Shown here piece after piece: positions 1 through 8,500 of a stretch of 15,472 bases of DNA; the first letter of the stretch is position 1, and each line of letters starts with the position of its first letter. The notes beneath the pieces were generated by a model. The model did no database searches, was not told where the DNA came from, and saw only the letters and a program-made list of their open reading frames with translations. Source of the DNA: JBGTKH01 sp041744735 (GTDB lineage: Bacteria; Planctomycetota; Planctomycetia; Pirellulales; Pirellulaceae); NCBI GenBank assembly GCA_041744735.1, contig JBGTKH010000044.1, forward strand, positions 1-15,472. The letters run 5' to 3'. The translations under genes were made by a program, and so were the position numbers.

Positions 1-1102
1 GGCCGTCGTGCCGCATCGAGCCGCTCATGTCCATGATTACGACTGTCGCACATTTGGGCGTGTTGCGCGTGCGATGCACTTCGATATCCTCCGGCTTCAT
101 TCGGATCGGCAATCCCGGCCCGCTGCGGAGCATGGCGTTCACCAGCGACTGCGGGATGTCCATGTGCGTGAGCGAATCGCCGAACTCGTACGGTTTGGTC
201 TGCTGCATCTCGACCGCCCCTTCGCCGATGATCGGACCTTGATGCCGCCCGCTGCGCGCGGCTTGCAAATGGCTGAAGATTTTGTCCAGCAGTTTGCCTT
301 GGAAGATGCGATAGGCTTTCGGAGTGAGCCGAAACGCGCCGCTGTTGTCGGACTCCAGCCCTTGCCGCTCGGCCATTTCTCGCAGGTAGTTCTCGACCAT
401 CTGCTGCAGCTCATGCAGCCGCTGCATGTCGCCCGGCTCGGCGAATTCGGCCAGCGCTTCCATGTCGATGATGCCGATTTGCGCCGTTTTGCGAGCCTCT
501 TCGAGTTGTTTGAGCAGCTCGTCGATCTTTTCCAATTCTTGCTTGATCTCCAGCGCTTCCGGCACGGTCATCGGTGTGCGGCCGGTGAACGTGTACTTGG
601 CGGCCAGTTCGTCGACTTGATACTTGTCGCCCAGCCGGTCAATCAGTTGCACCAGCTCCTGCGCGAACCGCGATTGATCGTCGCCGACGGCGTACCACAG
701 CCGTTCCAGATCGTAGATTTGTTCTTCCTCGAACCCGCGCTCGAAGCGTTGGCGAAACTTCGACGGCGGTTTCATCCGGCCGCCCAGCTTGCGAAATTCG
801 CTGCGGGCCGTCTGTTGCACGGTGTCTGTCTCGTACGTCTCCAGAATCTTCCGCTTTCGCTCCAGCAGCATCGCGATCAGCATGTCAATGCTCGGCCCCA
901 GCCCGGCGAATTGGCTGGGGTCCAGCCGAATGGCCCGCGCCAGTTCCTTGTCCGTCAGCCGCCGCATGCTGCCGAACCGCAGCATGTGCTCCATCGCCGG
1001 CGACACCATATCCGGTGGCGGCTGCGTGGGGCTGGGAAAATTCTTCGGGTCGTACTTCTGGTACGTGTGAATCACGCCGCCGATGTGCTTGCGGATCGTC
1101 AT
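1..1102 (-). CDS. VWA-domain protein (C-terminus beyond the left edge)
   Basis: An uninterrupted minus-strand frame of 367 codons runs off the left edge. It begins MTIRKHIGGVIHTYQKYD. The N-terminal part is helical and charged, with acidic coiled-coil-like stretches around residues 205-235. The last visible residues carry the start of a von Willebrand factor A domain: a hydrophobic strand followed by DMSGSM, the DxSGS metal-ion-dependent adhesion motif (Asp at about residue 358). Most of the VWA domain therefore lies outside the window. VWA proteins of this kind usually bind a partner through a bound divalent ion and often work with a MoxR-type AAA ATPase; no ATPase is visible here. The ATG at 1102 lies 14 bases after the stop of the Uma2 gene, with AGGGA about 11 bases before it, so the two are probably co-transcribed. 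The domain call is firm; the cellular role is unknown. Confidence 0.85.
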   Translation of the reverse strand, partial: MTIRKHIGGVIHTYQKYDPKNFPSPTQPPPDMVSPAMEHMLRFGSMRRLTDKELARAIRLDPSQFAGLGPSIDMLIAMLLERKRKILETYETDTVQQTARSEFRKLGGRMKPPSKFRQRFERGFEEEQIYDLERLWYAVGDDQSRFAQELVQLIDRLGDKYQVDELAAKYTFTGRTPMTVPEALEIKQELEKIDELLKQLEEARKTAQIGIIDMEALAEFAEPGDMQRLHELQQMVENYLREMAERQGLESDNSGAFRLTPKAYRIFQGKLLDKIFSHLQAARSGRHQGPIIGEGAVEMQQTKPYEFGDSLTHMDIPQSLVNAMLRSGPGLPIRMKPEDIEVHRTRNTPKCATVVIMDMSGSMRHDG

Positions 1103-1116
1103 GATGATTGCTGTCC

Positions 1117-1878
1117 CTATTTGTTCCGCATTTGACGCCGCAAGCTTTCCAGTTCATCGCGCAAACGGGCGGTCTCGGCCTCGGCCTGTTGACGCGCCGC
1201 TTCGGCTTGAGCGATGGACGCATCGGCGCGTTGACGCTCCATATCGGCGCGTTGGCTTTCCGCGTCGGCCCGCTCGCGTTCGATGTAAGCAATCTCGGTT
1301 GGCGTCAGCAGCCTGGTCTTTGTTTTGGGATCGTACAATCGCAATTCCCAATCGTCTCGCTCGAGTTGCAGCCCTAGAACGTTGCTTGTCAGCCGGCCCT
1401 TGACCGCGCGAATCGGAACATACCGGCCTCTTTGCAGCCGGAAGCCTTGAAGCGACGGTTTCAAGTATTCCTGTTGCGGATCGAACAGGAAGTATTCGCG
1501 GACCTTCAGCATGTTCTGATAGATCGCGAACTTGCCTTCCAGGTCTTCCTCCTGCGTGCTGGGCGACGTGATTTCGATGACCACGTCCGGCGCCTTGCCC
1601 TCTTTCCACGTCAGCCAGCAGGGCCGTTCGGGATGCTTCGGCACGTCCAGCGCAACAAATACGTCCGGCGATACATGCCGCCGCTTATCGCCGGGCACGT
1701 AATACAGAAACATGTTGCCAGTAACGTACGCGCGCGGATTGTCCGCGTACCACACGCGCAGCATCTCGATCAATTGCAGAATGTTGTCGCGGTGCCAGGG
1801 TGTTTCGCCCATCGGTTTTCCGTCCGAATCGGGATAATCAATCTCGGGCGAAGTCCAGATGCTTTCGATGCTCGCCAT
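1117..1878 (-). CDS. Uma2-family (DUF820) PD-(D/E)XK nuclease-like protein, copy 1
   Basis: A 253-residue protein of the Uma2/DUF820 family, whose restriction-endonuclease-like fold is known but whose substrate is not. Visible family marks are HVSPDVFVALDV (Pro71, Asp72), DVVIEITSPST (Glu102) and the following K-x-x-x-Y and VREYFLFDP block near 116-134. After about residue 192 comes a charged coiled coil rich in ERAD and QAEA heptads (about 195-250), usual at the C-terminus of planctomycete members. The ATG at 1878 gives the family's normal N-terminus and matches the start of copy 2. No strong Shine-Dalgarno is visible. It lies 14 bases upstream of the VWA gene and is divergent from the DUF4058 gene. 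Residues 1-192 are nearly the same as in copy 2. Family assignment is confident; nuclease activity is inferred from the fold. Confidence 0.9.
   Translation of the reverse strand: MASIESIWTSPEIDYPDSDGKPMGETPWHRDNILQLIEMLRVWYADNPRAYVTGNMFLYYVPGDKRRHVSPDVFVALDVPKHPERPCWLTWKEGKAPDVVIEITSPSTQEEDLEGKFAIYQNMLKVREYFLFDPQQEYLKPSLQGFRLQRGRYVPIRAVKGRLTSNVLGLQLERDDWELRLYDPKTKTRLLTPTEIAYIERERADAESQRADMERQRADASIAQAEAARQQAEAETARLRDELESLRRQMRNK
1301..1878 (-). repeat. Duplicated Uma2 5' segment, copy 1 of 2
   Basis: This 578-base segment aligns without gaps to 4594-5171. It encodes residues 1-192 of the Uma2 protein in both places. By hand count about 17 residues differ, so the proteins are about 91% identical here. 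Similarity stops just before the coiled-coil tails and at the start codon on the other side. Confidence 0.85.
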
Positions 1879-2021
1879 GTTTGTTGTTCCACTTGCTCAC
1901 TCGTACCGCGTGCCCATTGTACCAAGTTTCCGAACGACATGCCGCCTGCGCGCTCGACACACGAGCATCAACTTGCCCTAGAATCCGGCTTGTCGCATAA
2001 TGGAATCCAGGAGTTGAAGCC

Positions 2022-2780
2022 ATGCCCGTACATGATTGGACACGTGTCACCGCCGGGACGTTCCACGATTTTCATTCATCGTGGATTACGCACTTAAAGG
2101 AAACTCTAAATGACCGCTTGTTGCCGGACGGTTACTATGCGCTCTCCGAGCAGCACGCGGGGCAAATCGTGCCCGATGTGCTGACGTTGTCGACGCGACC
2201 AGATACGGGCACATGGCCGCGGCCCGAGGGTGCAGTGGCTGTCGCGGAAGCACCGCCGCGAGTGCAAATGACGATGGTGGCCGACGAAGATACGACGTAT
2301 CGCATGGCGCGCCGTACGCTGGCGATCCGGCACCGCTCGGGACGGCGGCTGGTGGCGATGATCGAAATCGTTTCGCCGGGAAACAAAGATGGCCGGCAGC
2401 ATGTCGATCAGTTCGTGGACAAAGCAGTATCGGCCCTGCAGCACGGCATTCACTTGCTGGTGGTGGATTTGTTTCCGGCCGGCCCAGCCAATCCTGCGGG
2501 CATGCATGGAGCCATTTGGGAAATCGTGGGTGGTGAGTTCGATTTGCCTGATCCCAGCAGCTTTGCCCTAGCCGCTTACGTCGCCGACCGCATGCCCGAG
2601 GCGCTGGTGAACCTTGCAACCGTGGGCAGCGAATTGCCCGAGATGCCGCTGTTTCTGAACATCGGCTGGTACATCAACCTGCCGCTGGAACCCAGCTACA
2701 TGTCCGCGTATCGTGGTCTGCCCAGCATCGTGCGTGACGTGGTGGAAGGCCGCCTGCCGGCCGAGAGCGATCAGGTGTAA
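2022..2780 (+). CDS. DUF4058 family protein
   Basis: A 252-residue protein beginning MPVHDWTRVTAGTFHDFHSS, the typical opening of DUF4058 proteins, which are common in planctomycetes and cyanobacteria and lack an assigned biochemical role. Other family-like blocks are LLPDGYYALSEQ, IVPDVLTL, RHRSGRRLVAMIEIVSPGNK near residues 105-130, and HLLVVDLFPAG near 148. The block VAMIEIVSPGNK resembles the strand of PD-(D/E)XK nucleases such as Uma2 (compare VVIEITSPST), so a distant nuclease-fold relation is possible but not shown. The ATG at 2022 has AGGAG 8 bases upstream. The gene is divergent from Uma2 copy 1 over 143 bases and is followed after 56 bases by the HEAT-repeat gene on the same strand. 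No signal peptide or membrane segment is seen. Length agrees with the family. Confidence 0.85.
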   Translation: MPVHDWTRVTAGTFHDFHSSWITHLKETLNDRLLPDGYYALSEQHAGQIVPDVLTLSTRPDTGTWPRPEGAVAVAEAPPRVQMTMVADEDTTYRMARRTLAIRHRSGRRLVAMIEIVSPGNKDGRQHVDQFVDKAVSALQHGIHLLVVDLFPAGPANPAGMHGAIWEIVGGEFDLPDPSSFALAAYVADRMPEALVNLATVGSELPEMPLFLNIGWYINLPLEPSYMSAYRGLPSIVRDVVEGRLPAESDQV

Positions 2781-2836
2781 GCGGCTAGGTAAATTCGGAT
2801 TCCCGCCCGATCGCAACTCTTGCACGGAACGTCAAC

Positions 2837-4444
2837 ATGACAACATCTCACCTTTCCCGGACGCTGTCGCTGGTCGCGGTCGCTTGCGTTGCGGCGCTGC
2901 CGTTGCGAGCGGATGAAGCGTCTGCGCCGAATGCGGAACCTCTAATCCTGCAATTGACGGCGCATTTTGGCGCCACTGAATTAAAGCAAGAAATCGCAGT
3001 CGTGGAAGACGGCCCATTTCGCGTCGTCACTGAGGGCGAAAGGGTGCATTGGACTGTGGAAGGCAAAGTCGGGCGTGTGGCCGACGGTGTTGTGCCGGTT
3101 GAGCTTTCGATTTCTGCAGTGGCAAAGTTGGGAGGCTCCGTCAGCGGAACGCAGCCGTTGCAGTTGAAGATTGATGAATTCTCGGCTGGCGGTGGTGGAA
3201 TCGGTAATATGGCGATTGTCGACGTCTGGGTTCGACGCGGCGCGGATCCCATTGCGCCTGTGGTTAGGCAGCTTGAACGTGGTGGGCAAGGGTTTTCTTC
3301 GGCGGCGATTTACCTGAGCAGGCTTGGCCCTGCCGCCAAACCCGCTGTGCCGCAATTGATCGAAGCCTTGAAAGGTGAGAATTTCAAGTTTTCGGATTAC
3401 GACCAGGAAACGCTCCATGGCGCCGCTGCGGACTGTTTGAGCCGCATCGGTCCGGCCGCCAAGGACGCGGTTCCTGTTTTGCTAACGACGCGAGACAGCC
3501 CCAATGCCTACGTTCGGCTCAGCGGCGCAGTCGCGCTGTGGATGATCGCACGGCATCCGGCCGGCGCTGAAACCTTAGCGGCGTTGCTGCAAGATAAGGA
3601 CCGGTGGGTACGCTGGCGCACCGTTGAGGCGCTGCGCGGAATGGGCATCGAAGGTCCCGATGTCGAGGCCGCGTTGGTTGAAGCGTTGACGAGGGAACAG
3701 GGCTCATTGCAACTGGATGTCGCCGAGGTACTTTGGCAAACGTCGCGGCACAACGAAGCGTTTCGGACGCTCGTCAAGGCACTTCGCGCTCCGGATGACA
3801 AATTGAGAGTTCATGCCTGCTACGCGCTGAGCCGATTTGGTCCGTCGGCCAAGCAGTCGGTTGACGCATTGGCCCTGGCCGTCTTCGACGAACAATTGCA
3901 GGTCCGCAATAGTGCAGTGGCGGCATTGCACAAGATTGATCCGGCAGGCAGTTTGTCGACGGAGAAACTCATTCAGGCATTGCGGGAAGAGCCTCACGAA
4001 TATCGTCGCCAAAACGCCGCCCAAGCACTCGGCGAGAATTTGGGACCGTCCGGTGTTCTGGCTTTGGCCGAGGCCGCGAGCCGCGAAGATCGTCTCGTCC
4101 GCAGTGCGGCATACTCCGCCTTGTACTACATCGGAGCCGACGCCGCTGGAGCCTTGGCCGACATTTTACAGCACGGCGACGCGGCCGACCGCAAGCAGGC
4201 CGCATGGTCATTGCGTGACATCGGTCAAAAAGCGATACCCGCGATTCCGGAATTGATCGAAGCCCTAAGCGATCCGGATCTCGACGTCCGTGCCGGGGCG
4301 ATGTTCGCGCTTGCCAACATCGGCGATGCGGCCGTGCCGGCGCTTACAAAGGCACTCCACGACAAACGTGCTGACGTGCGCGAACAGGCGGCCGGAGCCC
4401 TCGAAGAGATGAAGGCACAAGGCACGCTTCGGAACGTTAAGTGA
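2837..4444 (+). CDS. Exported HEAT-repeat protein
   Basis: A 535-residue protein with a likely Sec signal peptide (residues 1 to about 25: basic start, hydrophobic LSLVAVACVAAL, then RADEA), so it probably acts in the periplasm or at the envelope. Residues about 30-130 are beta-rich and match nothing I recognise. From about 145 to 530 there are about ten alpha-helical HEAT/PBS-lyase-type repeats, marked by units such as AVPQLIEALK, VRLSGAVALWMIA, VRVHACYALSRFG-like blocks, IPELIEALSDPDLDVRAGA and VPALTKALHDKRADVREQA. Such solenoids serve as protein-binding scaffolds; no catalytic motif is visible. The gene follows DUF4058 by 56 bases and converges on Uma2 copy 2. The ATG at 2837 is chosen because it directly precedes the signal peptide. 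The partner cannot be deduced. Confidence 0.85.
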   Translation: MTTSHLSRTLSLVAVACVAALPLRADEASAPNAEPLILQLTAHFGATELKQEIAVVEDGPFRVVTEGERVHWTVEGKVGRVADGVVPVELSISAVAKLGGSVSGTQPLQLKIDEFSAGGGGIGNMAIVDVWVRRGADPIAPVVRQLERGGQGFSSAAIYLSRLGPAAKPAVPQLIEALKGENFKFSDYDQETLHGAAADCLSRIGPAAKDAVPVLLTTRDSPNAYVRLSGAVALWMIARHPAGAETLAALLQDKDRWVRWRTVEALRGMGIEGPDVEAALVEALTREQGSLQLDVAEVLWQTSRHNEAFRTLVKALRAPDDKLRVHACYALSRFGPSAKQSVDALALAVFDEQLQVRNSAVAALHKIDPAGSLSTEKLIQALREEPHEYRRQNAAQALGENLGPSGVLALAEAASREDRLVRSAAYSALYYIGADAAGALADILQHGDAADRKQAAWSLRDIGQKAIPAIPELIEALSDPDLDVRAGAMFALANIGDAAVPALTKALHDKRADVREQAAGALEEMKAQGTLRNVK

Positions 4445-4499
4445 TCAGGTCGAGCGACGAACTGGACCTGGAAAGAAAATCTGAGCCTTGCAACGTCAC

Positions 4500-5171
4500 C
4501 TATCGCTCGCCGTTTGGCTGCCGTCGTTGCAACGCCTTCAATTGTTTGCGAAGCCGCTGCAATTGGGATTCTGCCTGTTCGGCTCTTTCGGTCGGCGTCA
4601 GCAGTCGCCTCTTCGTCTTGGGATCGTACAATCGCAATTCCCAATCGTCACGCTCGAGTTGTAGATTCAGGACATTGCTCGTCAGCCGGCCCTTGACTGC
4701 GCGAATCGGAACGTACCGGCCTCTTTGCAACCGGTAGCCTTGAAGCGACGGTTTCAAGTATTCCTCTCGCGGATCGAACAGGAAGTATTCGCGGACCTTC
4801 AATTTGTCTCGATAGATGGCGAACTTGTCGTGGAGGTCTTCCTCCTGAGTGCTGGCCGAAGTGATTTCGATGACCACATCGGGCGCCTTGTCTTCTTTCC
4901 AAGTCAGCCAGCAAGGCCGCTCGGGATGCTTCGGCACATCCAGCGCCACAAACACGTCCGGTGATACATGCCGCCGCTTGTCGCCGGGCACGTAGTACAG
5001 AAACATGTTCCCCGTCACGTACGCGCGCGGATTGCTGGCGTACCAACCGCGCAGCATCTCGATCAATTGCAGAATGTTGTCGCGGCGCCAGGGGGTTTCG
5101 CCCAGCGGTTTTCCGTCCGAATCGGGATAGTCGATCTCGGGCGAAGTCCAGATGCGTTCGATGCTCGCCAT
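4500..5171 (-). CDS. Uma2-family (DUF820) PD-(D/E)XK nuclease-like protein, copy 2
   Basis: A 223-residue paralogue of the Uma2 protein encoded at 1117-1878. It keeps HVSPDVFVALDV, DVVIEITSAST and VREYFLFDP, so the presumed active site is intact (Asp72, Glu102). Its C-terminal coiled coil is shorter (about residues 193-223, EQAESQLQRLRKQLKALQRR) and unrelated in sequence to the tail of copy 1. The frame stays open upstream to 5279, but the ATG at 5171 is preferred because it gives the same N-terminus as copy 1 and the upstream codons have no family resemblance. It stands alone on the minus strand, converging with the HEAT gene across 55 bases. Expression signals are not obvious. Confidence 0.9.
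   Translation of the reverse strand: MASIERIWTSPEIDYPDSDGKPLGETPWRRDNILQLIEMLRGWYASNPRAYVTGNMFLYYVPGDKRRHVSPDVFVALDVPKHPERPCWLTWKEDKAPDVVIEITSASTQEEDLHDKFAIYRDKLKVREYFLFDPREEYLKPSLQGYRLQRGRYVPIRAVKGRLTSNVLNLQLERDDWELRLYDPKTKRRLLTPTERAEQAESQLQRLRKQLKALQRRQPNGER
4594..5171 (-). repeat. Duplicated Uma2 5' segment, copy 2 of 2
   Basis: Partner of 1301-1878: the same length (578 bases), no gaps, starting at the shared ATG and ending where the two coiled-coil tails diverge. The DUF4058 and HEAT genes lie between the copies. Confidence 0.85.
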
Positions 5172-5497
5172 GTTCGTCGTCCCGCCCCAAAACATTGGTC
5201 GGTGTTGCCAGTTTGTCGCCACCGCATGAACAAAGCCAATGCTGGCATGTAGCCCGCGAATCGCAACTCGCGGACGCACACCGCATGTCTATTGTATCAA
5301 GTTCCCCGGCGATCATGGCGAAAGCAACACTCAGCCAATTCCGCAAATGAGTCCCGCAAGCGGCGGAAGTCGTGCTCGAACACGATGGCAGCGTCGGGCC
5401 GCTTGAATTGTTCCAGCAATCCAAGCCAGCTTCATACGCGCCATCTGTTGCATCCAGGCGTCATCCATCAAACGGCAGGTCGGGTCGGAGACCCAAC
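5172..5497. other. Intergenic region between Uma2 copy 2 and the glycosidase-like gene
   Basis: This 326-base stretch holds the upstream region of Uma2 copy 2, a short broken plus-strand frame (5315 to about 5420) and most of a palindromic repeat at its right end (5478-5501). No RNA gene or clear promoter was recognised. Confidence 0.6.
5315..5420 (+). pseudogene. Possible remnant of a small plus-strand gene
   Basis: Reading from the ATG at 5315 gives MAKATLSQFRK, then TGA (5348-5350), then in the same frame VPQAAEVVLEHDGSVGPLEL and FQQ. The second part has a protein-like, amphipathic composition that continues smoothly from the first. This suggests a small gene with a nonsense mutation and a decayed 3' end. 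I do not recognise the family, and the reading could be coincidence. Past about 5420 the frame runs into the repeat and the 3' end of the glycosidase-like gene, where it is only a shadow. Confidence 0.3.
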
Positions 5498-5501
5498 CTA
5501 C
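5478..5501. repeat. Short palindrome-type repeat (copy A) containing a stop codon
   Basis: This 24-base copy is the exact reverse complement of the element at 7115-7138 (core GGTTGGGTCTCCGACCC on the minus strand). On the minus strand its GTAG supplies the TAG stop (5498-5500) of the glycosidase-like gene. Confidence 0.8.
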
Positions 5502-8500
5502 TCGACGGTAACAGGCACCTGGATCTCGCCGATGATTTCTTCGTTAGCAAGTAACTGCAGATGAATCCGCGCTTCTCGTGCCGTGGTCAGTGGTGGCGAT
5601 TCGACGTGAACTTCGATCCGTCCATCGCCGGCTTGCTTTAACTGAGTCGTCCACCGTGAAGGGCCAACTATGCGAACATTCTCGCGAGCCAGGTTTCTGC
5701 CGGTAAAGGACAGCGTCGTTGCTGTGCCCGGACGGACTGCGGCGGGCTGGCCGACGAGCGAAATCGCAGCATCGCCGAGAGATTCCGCCAACGCCGCGTC
5801 CTTGCTATTGTAAAGCAGTAGAAGCGGTTCATCGGAGAGCGTCAACGTGACTCCGCCATCGGCGCATTGGAGAGTCTGCTGTGTGCCATCCACGTAGATC
5901 AAGCGAATGGGACCATCGGCGGACATGGGCACAAAGACATCTTCGCGCTTGCCATCGAGCCACAGGACTTGCAGGCAGCGGTCTTGCTCGTCCCGAAAGA
6001 GATACGCCTGCGCGCCGCCGGGATAGTGTTTTTCCTGGACGAACTTTTTGACGCAGATCGCGTTGATCAGATGGTAATGCGTGATCGCGTCCAGCCGAGG
6101 GTTGTACAAGTTATACTTGCAGTCAAACATGCAGTGCGAGTCGCCAAATTGGCCGCGGGCCGTACCTTTGGGATCGGGATACTGAATGGTGAACCAGCTT
6201 ACGGTCGCGCCGCCTTCAGCGAAAAACGAAACGATCTTCTTGATCATCTCGCGCGACACCGCCAGTCGCGTCTGTCCCTGACTGTTCAAACCAAGCTCCG
6301 TCGAGTGAATCGGTTTCACCGCGTCGTACTTCTTCATCAACTCGCGGTACTGGCGCATTGTGTCGCGAACCTTCGTGTAATGTTCGTAGATGTGGAAGTC
6401 ATACGAATCGAGAAAATTCTGATAGCCGGCCCGAAAATACTCTTCGTTCGGTTCGACGGACGTGCCGATGACGTGGATCTTCGGATCAAACGCCTTCACC
6501 GTTTCATAAATGGCCCGATACGCGCGGACGTTCTCCAGCACCTTCTCACCCGTGCCATGCGGTTCGTTGCCTGTGGCGATCATCGCCAGGCCTTGGTCGG
6601 CATAGACTTCCAGGAAGTTTCGCATGCCGGTGCGCAGCGATTCTTCGCTGTACTGATCGACGTTCTTTTCGTCGGACGGATTGGCAATCCGTCCTACTGC
6701 AAAGCCGTTGCGTTCGATTTGGCTGGCGGGCGTGCCGGTGATCCACTTAACGTCCAGCTCCTTGCAAATGTCGAGCCCTGGGAGATGCGGTTTGTACGGC
6801 GGCTTGGAGGACCAACCGCCCCACACACCCAGCATCCGCAGGCCAAGCCGATCGGCCAGACGGAGATATGCTGGAATGCGGCCGTCCCAATTACGAATCG
6901 AGAACGGCACGTTTTCCGCAGCGTGCTCTTTGGTGATGGCGGTCGGCAGGATGGCGAACCCGGAATCCACCGTCACCGGGGCGCCCGATCCCTGCGGAAT
7001 CTCCACATGCAACTCGTAGTACTTGCCAATCGCTATCTCATCGCTGGGCAGGGCGATGTCCGCGGTGTAAATGAATTGGCCTGCTTTGCCGGCCTGTCTG
7101 GTGAGTGCAACTCCGTAGGTTGGGTCTCCGACCCGACCATTCTTTTCTGTATCTAGGTCCGCTCGGAGACCCAACGTACTGGCGCCCCAATAATCGCGGA
7201 CTGAAGAGCTCAGCATCTGTTCGAGTTCTGGGAGCGGCTTGTTCGCTTCGACAGTCGCGTGAAAGACCACACTGTCGCCCGGCAGGAATAGATTGCCGAG
7301 CGCATCGCTGGACAGCAAAACCCGATCGATGCGTGGTTCGATCGGCTGAACCTTCAGTCGCGACGCCGACAACTCGTCCACGTGAAACGATCCGTACGTC
7401 TTATTCAGCTTGACGTGGAGCCGAGCCTGCGAAGCACCTTGTGGAATCAGCACATTCTTGGCAACCACTTGCCAATCGCTTTCGCCGAAGCCGATGCCGA
7501 GCGGAATTGTCTCCAACGCCTTGGCCGATGGGTCCAAGACCTCTAACGCCACACTGCCATGGTACGAATTGTCGGGCGAGTGCAAGCTCGACTTCCACGA
7601 ATACTGCAGTTGCCACATTCCCGACGTGACGTCGAACGCAGCACTCGTGGCTGTCGTTTCGGTTTGGATCGTATCCAGCGTACGCTGTAGAACCAGGGAA
7701 TTGCTCGTTCGATTGCTACCGGGACTCGCAACTTTCACGTCGCCGCCAATTCGCCAGGTGTTGCCGAACGACTCGGCCGATTCGAACGACTCGCTGAAAG
7801 TTGCCGGCGCGGCGGTTGCCTCGACGACCACGTCGGCTCGGATATCGGCAATGTACAGGTCCGGTTTGTTCGCGTCGTTGGAGCGCGTGTTCAGCATCAT
7901 TTCGATGAGCTGCACCGAACCGTGCCACTGGCCATCGTTGGCTCCGCCCCAGTGCTCGCCACCGGCGATTTTGATTGGCACGATTTCGACCTCGTGCCAC
8001 TTGCCGTCCGCGGTAAACGGAACGGTCTTGCGTTGATGGGCCTGCCCGCTGGAGTCAACCAGGCGCACGGCGAATTGGCTTGTCGTTTCGCTGCGCATCT
8101 TCATGCGGATCACATTCATCGACTGCACGCCCAACGACGCGAATGACTTGCGGACTCCGACGTAAGCTCCGCCGCCTGTGAAGTCGGCATGCAAGTGCAT
8201 GGCAAACTTCCCCGGCTCGGGTTGATCGCGAAGCACGTCGAGCCCGCCTTTAGCGCCGCGAAACTCCTGGCCCAAATTGAACGTCCAATCGAGTTCGCCC
8301 TGTTGCAGCAATTCATCCAACGGAATCGACTTTTCGATCGCGGTCTTCGCGCGGCCTGGCTGAAGCACGGCGTCGCTTAACAAGACTTCGACGTCGGTCC
8401 CTAACGCTCGCGAACAGAGCACGACGAGTAGCTTGCCCGGTTGATGCCACCGGCCGTCATTGGCGCCGCCCCACTTCTCGTATTGGCTCGTAACGTCCAG

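Noticed and set aside
8..1135. Long plus-strand open frame of 375 codons
   Set aside because: It lies antisense to the VWA gene, its composition is rich in Arg, His, Leu and Gln as expected for a GC-rich shadow, and it has no recognisable motif. The opposite strand gives the DxSGS motif.
1432..2097. Plus-strand frame antisense to Uma2 copy 1, with a similar one at 4725-4964 antisense to copy 2
   Set aside because: The two antisense peptides are alike only because the Uma2 DNA is duplicated. They have no family resemblance and different ends.
4446..4470. CAGGTC/GACCTG stem-loop between the converging HEAT and Uma2 genes as a terminator
   Set aside because: The stem has only six pairs with a 13-base loop and no T-run on either strand.
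5867..7156. Plus-strand open frame of 429 codons
   Set aside because: It is antisense to the glycosidase-like gene, which has a signal peptide, catalytic motifs and a good ribosome site; the plus frame has none.
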